Shown here: in pieces, positions 11,641 to 23,400 of the stretch
How the letters are laid out: the number at the start of each line of letters is the position of its first letter
Position numbering within the stretch: position 1 is the first letter of the stretch
From: Polytrichum commune
Taxonomy: Eukaryota > Streptophyta > Polytrichopsida > Polytrichales > Polytrichaceae
NCBI GenBank assembly: GCA_950295325.1
Contig: OX485805.1
Span: 54,088,758 to 54,152,757, forward strand
Direction of reading: 5' to 3'
Length of the DNA stretch: 64,000 bases
Program-made: the position numbers and the translations under genes
The notes under the pieces: model-generated
Told to the model about the DNA's origin: nothing
What the model saw: the letters and a program-made list of their open reading frames with translations, nothing else
Database searches by the model: none

Positions 11641-12874
11641 TCTTAGTACCTAGCCAAAATGGCGCTCATTGTCATAGGAAGATTTCTATTCCAACGACAT
11701 TGCTTTGATAGAATATGACATTCATCCACATATTGATTGATAATAGAAACATGAGATTTCATCCATTTTAAATTGATTGAATTTAAAAATATAATAATAA
11801 TAATAATAAACCATGTTTTTGTAGTGCCCCTACAAATGCGGAAAGGGGGAGCATCGTACAGTCGTTCATGTGCTATTTGGCTATCCTACAAACCAAAACT
11901 TTAATACACATCGAATCATATGTTTAGATTCATACTTTCAATATGAATGCGTACAATAATGAACTTAAATGAGATAATGCAATTAAACCGCATGTATTTC
12001 ATTAGGGTTAAAATAGACAATGTAACATCTGATCATCCACTTTAGATTTGATACTTGTGGAGATTATGCCAACATGTTCCTAAATTGGGGTGTACATCTT
12101 GTATGGAAAATGGTATATTAGGCTTGTCAAGAATCCATGTGAAGCATGATTTCTCAAACATTTGTACGGAAATTGGCATGGGTTTCGTACTATGGCCATT
12201 GCAACCAATATTTGTAGAGTTGGCAATAATGTTCATGTTTATTGTGTAAAAAATTAGAGTTTGAGGCATAATCAATACACTCTAATCGAACAACACTTGT
12301 TAGTGTTAAAGCTTGCATGCACTTTATACGGAGATATTATAAGGAAAACATACAAATCATCTAAAGTGAAGTAATAAGTGTATTTTAACTCTATTTTTCT
12401 CCATTTGACAATTTATCCGTTACTCAACTTTACCGCCCCCTTTTGGAGGGTCGTACATTCATTGGAGAGTGTGTTGCATTAAGTTTGGGGATGCTCCCCC
12501 CACCCCTAATTCATGTTGAAGGCGAGGTAGAAACCGCAATATGTTTGCCATCAAATGCTTCCAATCGAAGCTCTAGTAGCTTCGAAATAGAGTAGCTCAA
12601 TAGTGATGTTGTTGTGACAAACATACCACTATAAGATAAAGTTGTATTTGACATGCATTTAGTATGAAAACCATCTAGGACAATCATTACCGAGTGACTT
12701 TATTATAGACTTGTCATAAATAAATAAATAAATAACCAACGTCGGGCAATTTGACATGAATCTGAGCCTGTTGGTCCTGCCCTGTTCAAGAATCTTCTTG
12801 GTGTAGGGCAAGGTTTACTGCCTACCTTACAACGGGTGAACTCTTGGTTTCCTACTTACCTAGAATTTTTTTTA

Positions 12875-12995
12875 AATTTTTTCCCGTCAAGTAGAGAGAA
12901 CATTTCACAGCATGAATCGAACCGCCAACCACTCCATTTGGGGATGGGTTCCTCTCCACTATCACCCGGTAGTTTAGGGTCATCTCGAACCTTAT
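12875..12995 (-). repeat. SINE-like tRNA-derived repeat, copy 1
   Basis: On the minus strand a B-box-like GGTTCGATTC is preceded by about 35 bases and an A-box-like TGATAGTGGAGAGG. The same arrangement and flanks occur at 14756-14876. It is too diverged to fold as a tRNA gene. Confidence 0.45.
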
Positions 12996-14158
12996 AGACT
13001 TGCCATAATGGAAGATTGAGACTTTAAACAAGTTTTTATTATCAACAATTAACTTTCAAAGCTTGGCATGGTTTGTTATACGAGTACATGTCGGGTTCAT
13101 GGGGTCTTTCACTTCTAACTGAGAAACTTTTGGATATGGAGTTCTATGAAGAAACAAATTAACCTTTTCATTGATTTCACCTTTAATGTTTGATGGATGT
13201 TGTTGAGTTTTGTGAGTATGGTAAGGTGTCCCGAACTTGGCTCTGAGGAACACTGGAAAGAAGAATGTTCTCTAGGTGGCCTTGGATAATTAGTTTTTAC
13301 ATTTTAGTTCGTATTAATAATGCCATGGTAACCCAACCGTCTATCATGGACAAGCCTTGATTATAAGTTCACACTATCACATGTATTTATGTATAAAATT
13401 GCACATGTTTAGAACACTTTATAGGGTACATAGAAGTCTAGGTCTCACTATTGCAATTGTGGTTGGATTTCTCATTAATGTGTAGTTTACACATTTCATG
13501 AGTCCCATGTTCCTTTGACAAAGAGGGAATTGCCAATCTAGGTCAAAGCTCCCCTGCAATAGACATTCATTATACTACCATAGAGGGTGCTCTATTTCAT
13601 TTTTACTAGTGCAGGTTCCATGTGAGATTCAAGAGTGTCTCTATCAATGTAGGATTGACATGTGAAAAAAACTTGAGGGAAAAATAATTGATTTATGTCG
13701 AATTAGAGAGCCCTCCAACAATAGTTGGGATGCTTTGATCAACCATGGCATATCAACTAAAATGGGGTAGAAGAGAATATGAGGATGCACACGAGATATT
13801 TCAACATAGCATATTGACTTGGATTGATGTAATTCCATCTCCGATATGCATTGGACAAAAGTTGTAAGTTACATGGATTGAACCCTAAACGCTTTTGAAG
13901 CCCAATGGGGCCTCTCATGCATACAAAAATTTGAAAGTTTACAACGTGAATAAAGACATTGATGTGACTTTTTAGTAGATACTGATAGCTTGTTGTCTTC
14001 GAAGGTTATTTTTGATGAAACCTGGACACAAAATAACTTGGAAAGAGTTTGATAAAAAAATTCATATCGTCCAATACATAGAGAGAGAATACACAAGTAG
14101 TATGAATATGTTGAAAGCGTTAAGGGGTTACCCCTAGAAGGATTGGGGGAGTGTTGAT

Positions 14159-14576
14159 CACGGGGGGGGGGGGGGGGGGTCACTCCACTGTCAAGTTGAA
14201 CACCACGTGCGACCAAAAAAAATCTTCTTTTGGTAAGTTGCACCACCAAAATGGGTCAAAATTTTATCAAATTTTTTTCATGAGTAGATATACACAATAC
14301 CTATGACATAGTTAAAAGTGGTAACTAAATTTGATGATTTGTTTTTTTCATAAAACATACCGTTTCTAACTAGAATGACACAAAATTGAACTAAAACAAT
14401 TACTAAAAAAAAATATGACTAAAAATTTCAAAAAAATATACAAAAGATACTATCAATGATTATGTATATGTAGAAAAAATTTCATAAATTTTAAAATTAT
14501 ATATGGCATGTAATATAGGGGTAGCAAACTTTGTCCGCACGTGGTGTCAACTTGACAATGAAGTGACCTCCCCGTG
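14159..14576. mobile_element. hAT-like MITE copy 1 (418 bp) with 8-bp target duplication
   Basis: GTGTTGAT lies directly before (14151-14158) and after (14577-14584). The tips are CAC followed by a G run and GTCACTCCACTGTCAAG, against GAAGTGACCTCCCCGTG at the right. The whole interior is the reverse complement of 43598-44012. The left tip has 18 G where the right tip has 4 C. An 8-bp duplication fits hAT. No transposase is encoded. Confidence 0.72.
14162..14179. repeat. G18 homopolymer inside a MITE end
   Basis: Eighteen G at the left tip of the hAT-like MITE. The opposite tip has four C. Confidence 0.9.
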
Positions 14577-14755
14577 GTGTTGATACATGATACAAGATAA
14601 CTTAAAGTGAGCATGTGTTATTCGGTTACTTTCTTAATCGGACACATATATTTGATTGGTTTGTGATTCAACGAGGATCAAAAAACAAACACCATGAAGC
14701 ACATGTTTACTTTTTTGGGGGGGGGGGGACCACATGAGGCGCGTGGCCACTTGGC

Positions 14756-14876
14756 TAGTTTTTCCATCAAGTAGAGAAAATATTTCACAACTAGGAATTG
14801 AACCGCCAACCAATCCATTTAGTTTTGGGTACCTCTCCATTATCATCCGGTAATTTAGTGTCATCTCGGACCAAAA
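14756..14876 (-). repeat. SINE-like tRNA-derived repeat, copy 2
   Basis: GGTTCAATTCC (B box) with TGATAATGGAGAGG (A box) on the minus strand. It is about 80 per cent alike to copy 1 over about 120 bases, by eye. Confidence 0.45.
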
Positions 14877-14880
14877 GACA

Positions 14881-16869
14881 CATGTTTACAAAAGATTGGA
14901 CTACATCTTCAAATTATGTTGATTACTTTACACTCACTAGTGAACATGGTTGGGAGGACATGTGTATTAAATTGAGAAATCAACAAAAATTCACTTTTTG
15001 ATAAATAAGGGAAGATCTAATTTTCAATCAGATATTTGTTGACGCTTCATTATAGAATTGCTAATGCAACACATTTTCTAGTATAAATCTTATAGGTAGA
15101 AATTGGAGAACGTGAACAACAAACCGAATAACACCCACGAACCTTAATATGCCCCCCCCCAAACAAGCATTGAATCAATGTTTTATTCCACATGTGATAT
15201 TGAATCCATATTTAACACATTCTAAGAAGAGAAAGTGAGAATGAAGTATGTGCAACAACAATGACTAGATGTATGTGGTTTGTGGTATGTACTTGTGTCT
15301 AGCTCATTCACATGAGCTCAAATCTCCCAATCATTCATTCTACATACATGTATCCTCCAATTGAAATGTTGCATGTAATATGGATGGACTGAATTTTAGA
15401 AAGGGTCATTTTTTACACTTCTAACTAAAATCACGAAGACCTTATCTTAAACCCCTCCATATGACATGTTAAGGCTCGTAAACAAGCTTCTCGAACTTCT
15501 AAGTGTCAAAATGCATATGGCGATAGACGTAAGAGCTTGACTCCCCCAATCAAACCCTCGGGACTTGGCAATTTGTTTTGAAAGTGTGGTTGTATATTTC
15601 CGATTCTTCTAGCAAAAACATTTATTCAACATGTGCCCATATCCAACTGGAAACCAATAATGATGCCTTGGGCCCTTTTGATTTGAGCCTGAGTTTGAGG
15701 AGTTGAGGGTGGGTAGGTAAGCTACACCCATAAGTAGGCCATCACTGGATGGATGATGGGCATTAATAACTAATCATCCATTTATTACGACTAAGTTTCA
15801 TTCATTAGCTGGGGGGGGGGAGTGTTGTAGTTGGCTCCACGTTCTCACGTTCCCCAACCGCGTTCCCCACGTCCATGGCGTCATGGGCTTTATACCACCC
15901 ACTCCCATCAATTCCTTATTACCATTTATTGTCTCCCAATTGGCCCATTTCTTGCAATCTGCATGGGAATTCAAGTATTATGTCACTAACAACTAACATG
16001 AAGTTGAGGCTGTCAATATTGTGTGGGTACGTGTACATACACTAATGATGCGTATTTTTGCCATTTTGTGGCCATTTTGTACTCCCATTCTCATTTAAGG
16101 AAAATGAATGCCCCGGCTTATGGCCCACTATGATGGTCGTGGTTTTGAAGTTGTTGAGGGCATTCAACCTCACACAAAACATGGTGGGATGAGAATAAAA
16201 CAAACATGATTAACATTATGGGATTGGAATAAAACATACGGTAGGCCCATTTTGGGCCTCACGGTGTAATATGGAGGGGTTCACGCTTCTTAATGTTTTT
16301 GAAATATTAATAAAAGCTTCAAATGATACCTTGTCTAAAACTATGCTACTTATCACATGCATTATAGATTCATTTGGAGCATAAGTTTATGTAAAGTGAC
16401 TTGTATAAAGAGTTGAGCTCGTATGTATGACTTGGACTCAAATACATACCATGTATGTGTAATCATCATTGTCAAATTTGACTCTATTTTCACTTCCTCA
16501 TTTTGATAGCATGTGCTATATAGTTAGGCTCAATACCATGGACCAAGTAAGCTATATTTTTGGATACTCTTTGTGGGTTCATACAAATTGTCACATGCCT
16601 TGCCGGTTCTTTGAGTATTAAATGTCAAGTTTGAAGATGGGGCTCAAAAAACATTTTAGTTGATAATAAAGTTTTCTTTTTGGGAACGTTTTTATTATTT
16701 TCACAAGGTGAGTATTTGAATGTTAGCCATGTACATTAGTGGTCCATTTGACTTGGGGTTATGGTGTCCATGTAAACTCATTGGGAAGGTGAAAGTGCAA
16801 TGAATTGGAATTGATTTTGAAGTCCATGTTGCCAAAAGGGTTATGGGACTAAAAGTACATCATGTTGGT
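14881..16869. other. No gene recognised
   Basis: Intergenic sequence with a C run (about 15152) and a G run (about 15811). No paired ends, coding frame or RNA gene was seen. Confidence 0.55.
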
Positions 16870-17700
16870 GTCAAGCCTGCTAGAGTGGCAAAGAACAATA
16901 GCCTCTACGAGAGGCTAATATCGACTTGATGGTCCAACTGAAAGAAAGACTTGAGTCTTCCCAAAACCATAATCTCAAGTAGTGATTGAGACTTATTTCT
17001 AATGGAGTTATATAGTGGACACTTCACCACAAAGTGTGCCTCATTTTCAACTACATTGTAAGAGCAAAAGTGGCATAATTTATTCTCTCTAGAGATAGGG
17101 ATAACCGACCACCGTCCAATATCAATGGCAAGTCTATGATTTGAGGTGCAGTAATCATCAATGACCTTGCTTTAAGATGGTGCCAATGGTTGCTTCCAAT
17201 ACAATGCACATTCGTATTTGAGAAAATCCTTGAGACGAAGGTAAATTAGTTTCTTCCTTGAGATATGGAACAAGTTCCACTCTTTGGCAAGAAAAGCCTC
17301 CTTGAGATCATCAAATGTAATTTTTGATGGTGTTGGGTTGTCGTGGGTTCCCCATTGAGATAGACCCCATGATGCCTTCCACGTGGTTGTGAATTTGTGC
17401 CAAGTGTCAAATCCTTGTTCAGCAATGAACTACTTTAGAGGTTGCAAATTATTCTTTCTACACGATTCAACTCATACAATGAGCTAGAGCCCCTTCATCC
17501 ACAATGGATGAGTTTACATAGACATTGCGAACCCTAGGTGGGCGCATGGGGGACCTCCAATTGTGTTACCATTATGGATGCACCAACCATATGCTATGAG
17601 TTGGAAAGCATTGTGGATGATGCAGTTTGTATGTAGCAACACAAAAAGCTCATCTCATTAAACTTGGGCGAGAGGGAATTATCACATACAAGCGTGCCTC
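16870..17700 (-). pseudogene. Decayed LINE ORF2 C-terminus (zf-RVT-like)
   Basis: On the minus strand, RC of about 17180-17020 reads LAIDIGRWSVIPISRENKLC and continues with CHFCSYNVVENEAHFVVKC, again a CX2CX9HX4C motif. It is followed by PLYNSIRNKS and, nearer 16900, FQLDHQVDISLS. Upstream (RC of about 17350-17190) SQWGTHDNPTPSKITFDDLK and KEWNLFHISRKKLIYLRLKD are readable. An in-frame TAA precedes the zinc motif, and more stops lie upstream of 17400. The ends are approximate and no target-site duplication was found. The sequence differs from the LINE at 8.5-9.9 kb, so it is a second lineage. Confidence 0.7.
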
Positions 17701-17802
17701 TCATTCATTCAACATAAACTCATGACAAGTATGAAGCCCGGAGATTTATTTGTTCACTTGATTTGCCACCGTAATTAGCTATTCAAATCCATAAGTAGTC
17801 TA

Positions 17803-18100
17803 CACCGTTTATGGTATTTAGTGTCATGCACATAATTTGCAAAGGGCCTAAACTAAATCCCTAGAGGTCTCAAAGTGTCATGATTGCTAACTGTCAACAT
17901 AATTATTTGTCAACATAATTATTTGTCAACATTAGTGATTTTCTTAAGTGAAAAAATTACGTACATTTAGTGTACATAACATTATTCCGATACTGCAAAT
18001 TGTTTAGTGGGGCCCCTTATTAGCAGGAGCAATTCCCGAATAGTGGTCACATTCAGTTTGAATGTGGAAGATACCTAGGTTGGCAGGGTGTACGGCAATT
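17803..18100. mobile_element. CACTA-tipped element, family O copy 2 (left part)
   Basis: The left part, GGTATTTAGTGTCATGCAC, followed by AATTTGCAAAGGGC and CCTAGAGGTCTCAAAGTGTC, matches 52.03 kb and, inverted, 4.8 kb. Homology continues through the TAGCACATTGGGATACTT stretch to about 18.15 kb. The right boundary is not clear and may extend to about 18.4 kb. Confidence 0.45.
17892..17935. repeat. 16-bp direct tandem repeat
   Basis: TGTCAACATAATTATT is repeated head to tail at 17892 and 17908, then partly again. It lies inside the family O element; the 52.1-kb copy has about one unit. Confidence 0.7.
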
Positions 18101-18479
18101 ATTTGGCAAGCCATTTGAATAATGTTATGTAGCACATTGGGATACTTAAGATGATGGTTGTGCGGTGTAGTATGCAATGGGAAGAAATCATTGAGCATAC
18201 TAATGGCATTGAGATGAATCACAAACCTATACGGGGTCAAGTTGTTAAGTTGGATGGATGAGAGAGGTACAATTACATGCAATACTTGCCTCTCGTCTGA
18301 AATCTCTACCAACTTCAAACTAGGTGCGTACAAAACAATGCAACCAATGAGTATGTTTGACAAATTTCTTTTGACATTCAACTTCAAATCTAAAGTGTCA
18401 CATGACATTCTCAAAAACAAAAATGAATGTCAATTGACATCTACATTTCACTCTAAAATGTGACCTCAATGTCGCCTGC

Positions 18480-20457
18480 CTAGTAGTACATGTCATTTCC
18501 ATTTCTGGCTTGTCACTTGACATGTTATTTTTTTCTTCACAAGTCACACTACATTTGAACTACTAAATTGTGCATATGAATTGATGTGCATACCAAATGC
18601 CAAAAAATTGCCAAATTTTTTTTCAAAAATACACAAAGAATGCAACGAAATGAAATTGATAGTCAAAGTGCATAGATTTACATGTGAGAACACCTACCAA
18701 TAGAATTCAGTGAAAACATTTGATTCGTATGTAGAGCCTATGGATTTCCACTTTGAGCAAATTAACAGTAACCGCAATATAGAAGTCAACGACCCAAAGT
18801 TACTTTATTGAGGTTAATTAAGTACAAATGAGCAATAAACCTATAGGAGCAGGATTTTACTGCACCTTGACGGTGTTTGGGAAACGAGATCCCTTCAAAT
18901 TACTATTTGCATGAAAAGGTGCATCATGTCCTTTGTGACCCCACAGAGTTGAAAATTAGTATGGCTTTCTTAAAAAACATGTGGTGCACACTAATTAGAC
19001 ATAATTAATGTGGATAATGACTACATAGTGACATTGACCTATAGGTTGGAATGAATACTAGCTCAGTAAGATCTTCCCACATTCTATAATATGCATCCTA
19101 CTTATTTTGGGAAACATGATCTACACAAAAACAGAGTACAACCCTGCATGTAACTCAAACACAATTCACACTAATGGCCATTATTAGTGCTAAGTGTAGT
19201 CTTGTGATGCATGTGAGTCAAATTCGTCTATCCAATTGGAACGTGAGAGTACCAATGTCCGGGGCCGGGCCTTTCAGGCTACATGCAGCACGGCCTTCAA
19301 GAAGGGGTTGGACCCAAACGCCTCAAGCTGATTTGCATGCTCACTTCCTTGTTTGTTTGCCGCCAACAACCCAGGAATTTTCTTTCTAAAGCACGGGGAA
19401 TAATCACAATTCCCAAGGGCACCCTAGGTGAGCAAGTTATATATACAAAAACCCAGGGTGCACGCTCAAACAAAAACCACACATTGTTTGGAAACACAGG
19501 TAAAGCGTAAGGGCAGGGAAGGGAACCTTTGAATTTGCTAGTCTTTGCCAATTTAGGGCGTTCATTTGTTGGTAGGAGAGTAGCTTCACACTTATAGTTT
19601 GCTTCTGAGCACATGTACAAAACTCGAGGTTATACATAGACGAGCAAAATATTTTAATGATTGCCTTCAAACAGTCTTGCAACTTGCTTGAGAATTACTA
19701 AGGAAATTGCTGGTGAGAATGATAGCTACACTCATAAAATATCAAGGCTTACGAACTTTGAATAGTGAACACCCAATTCCTCTGCAACGTCGTCAATCTG
19801 CAACTTCTTACCCAAGTGTGAAACGAAGGACAGCATTGAGCTCGAAACATGGGTTATATACATGAGCATTGAGAACCTCTCTATTCAAGACAGGCATGAG
19901 CAAAACCTTCAATCACAAACACTTTGCACGCAAATATTTTTAATCTTTGCTTTGAGAGAATTCAGATTTACACTTGTCGGAAAGCACAAGGTAACAAACT
20001 TGTAATATAGACTGCAATAAGTCAGCGAAGTAGTCCAAGCTATGTATATGTGAATCAATTGGTCACTTGGTGGAAAAACTAGTCTTCAATTCCTCAAAAC
20101 TATCAACAATCTATATACCAGGCTGCAGCCCCTCACTGGTGGTAGGTACAATTCCGCAGAGGGAGGTTAGGTACCAAATAATTCTCTCAATGCACTTTAT
20201 GTCAACGATTGCAACAGCTTGCAAAAGGTGGCATACTATATGGGATAAATTCTTACCAAAGGTTCTCCAGTTTTAAGTATCTTGAACATCCCTAACCGCA
20301 ACATGCTCCATGAATAGATCCACACATGTTGCACCCAAGGACGAAGATGTAGCAGGTGCTTGAGCATAATCTGCAAGTGTTGTCTGACAATCTTTGTTCT
20401 GCTTCGAATTTATCAGCAAGTCCTCGATTTGTGCACATTTTATGAGTCTTGTGGTAT
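18480..20457. other. 3' flank of the fucosidase gene
   Basis: The part nearest 20457 should include the 3' untranslated region. No poly(A) site could be fixed. Short ORFs such as the one at 19297-19620 (minus) match nothing recognised. Confidence 0.5.
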
Positions 20458-23400
20458 TCACAATATTTTGCAGGAGTTGGATGCATATGGATCCTCCAAT
20501 GATCTTGACCTCGTCAGAGTTAGATCTCCATCATAGGTAAATAACTGAGGACCCCCAGTTGCCTTGGGCAGCTCAATAACCTTATCCTTATAGTGGAGCT
20601 TTCTACTGGCTGAAAAGTTTTTGTCAACCTGCAAAGATAAAAGTCTTGGAATCAGGCTTTCCAGTCAAGGTATCAATTGAACCACCGAAATGCAGTTATA
20701 TGTTCAGAATGTGCTGGTGAATACCCAGAGCAATAAGTCCCAGGCTATCCATGCTGTGCACATTAGTAAAGTTAAAATTGCAAAGTGAACTAGACAACCT
20801 TGATTTCACTCTTCAGAAGTCTACTTCAGTGTCTACAATGAACTTGCACACCTGTATGGTGACCTCTTCAAGTTTTCCACCAAGCCATCTAATTCCTACA
20901 GTCACTGCACCCCGGCCCCGTAGGCCCGCAACCAACCCATCACGCCATGCTTTGACTGGCAATGCTGGGAGCAGATATAGATTGGTCTCATCACTCTGGA
21001 ACAACATTTCTGCAACCGCTGCAGTGAACCTGTGAACAGATTGTGTTCTGTGAGTGGGACGGCAACCACATCATCACAGATACAGATTTTATGTAGGGAT
21101 TGATACGTTACTTTTACTCTGAATGCCTTGAAAAGGAGACCTTATTGAATGATCTCAGAAGCTAAAAATACTGGTCACCAATGAAAATTGCTTCTACTTT
21201 CACCTGAAAGGCATGACATTAGATTGTTATACCAGTTAGCCCTCTCATAAAACTGCTGAAGTTGTGCAAGGTCAGAGAAAGAAACATTAATTCCTTCCAT
21301 GATTCATACAGATCCATAATCAACGATAAGAATAATGTATGGAGAAGAATAGTCTGGGCAAGTGAAAGGTCCACCAAATCACAAGATGGTAGTGGAAGAG
21401 AGATACCCAAAATTTCCATCGATCTGAAATGGAGGATGAGCATTGAATAGGTTGGGATAGACACCTCCACCATCAAATCTCTCCTCTTTCTCATCAGGAG
21501 AAATGAGATTGAACATGCGTTTCACCATTGAGTAAGCATGGTCACTGTTCCAAAGACGTGCCCAAAGTGCATTCTTCCAAGCCATTGACCAACCAGGTCC
21601 AATTTCACCTGTAGTCAGATGTACCAATCTTTTCTTCAGGCAGATGCACAATCAGCATTTCAAAACTGGATCATTACTCATTGAAGCACTTATGATTGTA
21701 GTGATTTCACTCAGTGTAACTTCAGCACATATAGAGTTGTAGGCCAAGGGAAGTCAAACATACTATAGGGGCTGCTTAGCCTAATTAGAAACACTGTCAA
21801 TCAGGAAGTACTCAGCAGAATATACCTCGCGTCAATATACTTTTAGTAGCTGCCTCACAAAGCTCAGGAGTGGACTGTATCGTAATGGAGTGTCCAGGGT
21901 AAAGACCAAAGAGATGAGACATGTGCCGATGCTGCTCTTCAGGGTCTTTGAATTCTTCCACCTGTTCTTAAGGAAGATCAGCCCTGGTTGATTGCTGGTC
22001 CTGGTCAATTAAGTGGACAAAAACTGCTAAATCTGAACTACCAGCACGCCTTATCACTTGTACATACAACGTGTGCATAATCCTTAAGTTGCATAAGACA
22101 TCAGGTTCTTGTATCAAATCATGTACTCACCCATTCTAGAAGTCGACCATCATTCCCAATTTTTGGAGGAAGCAAGCAGTCAATTGCTGATTTAGCTTTG
22201 CTCACAACCTCAGTGTCTGGCAGTCCGATTATCTACAAGTGCAGGTTATGAGCAAATTGAGCAAAAAAAACTAAATTGAAATGAGATCAATCTGCAAAGT
22301 AACTATATATGTGAAACCCTTCTTGGGATGAGTGGAGAAGATTTTACTTACTTTTGCTGCTGAGATGAGGGCAGAGAAAAGGTGGTGGAGGATAGCCATG
22401 TCCATGGTAGAGCCAGAGCTCACACTGGCCTCCTGTCCGTCTGGACCAATAAAATAATGTTCTGGTGAGGTTGAAGGGTTTGTCACCAAGTGCCCTTTAC
22501 CATCTTCAACTAACCAGTCTAGAAAAAAGTCTGTGCAACTCTTGAACAATGGAAAGGCTCGTTTCCTCAAGAACTCCTGCCACAGAATCCTTATTAGTAA
22601 TCACACGTGATATTATTCTAGCCACTGCTAGTCATACCATTTCAATTAATTGAATTGTCCAATTAGGACTTCTTTTGGTAGACATTTATGGGAGCCTGCT
22701 TTTACCTGACCAAAGTTCCTTGCAAAGCCACGCAGTCTCACTTATAGAGGGTAGTGCAAAATAGCACCTAATAAGACCACAGCCTACAGATCACTCACCC
22801 AAGTACCTAACCATGAAATAGGATGCACAAGGAAAGTTGAAGTTCAGACAACAAGTAAATGACTCACTGGAGACCTAGAAACATGCGGTCACATCAATAA
22901 AGGAATGTACCACATCTTGAGAGAAAGTGTAGTGCTCCCAGAGATGGAGGCAAATCCAAGCTCCACTCATTGGATAAAGAGCCCAGACAGGGTCCCCACC
23001 AACAGGAGCTGTTTGTGCCCAAATATCCGCATTGTGATGGCTCACCCACCCTCCACACCCATAATTTACCTGCAAAAGTGGCAAAAAGATTAAGCCTCAT
23101 GAATTTCGTAAGAGCAAATTCTTACACAGAAAGAGAAGGAAATTATGCAAACATATTCCTCAGGTGAAAATTACACTTACTTTTGCTGTCCTAGCACCAT
23201 TAACAGCAAGCTGCTCCAGGAAGTCAAAAAGGGGCAGATGACATTCCGCCAGGTTGCATGTTTCTGCAGGCCAGTAGTTCATTTCCAGATTTATGTTGAG
23301 CGTTGGGCAGCACCTGCAAAAAACAGCACATAATAAAAGAAAACATTAGCTCCAGTGATAAAAATATGGACATATGACTCAGAGGATCGCTCATGACAAA

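Noticed and set aside
13869-14249. 126-codon minus-strand ORF
   Set aside because: Runs through the G18 tract and the end of the hAT-like MITE, so the frame is an artefact.
18004-18420. 138-codon minus-strand ORF
   Set aside because: Overlaps repeat-derived sequence similar to the 52.2-kb element. No motif.
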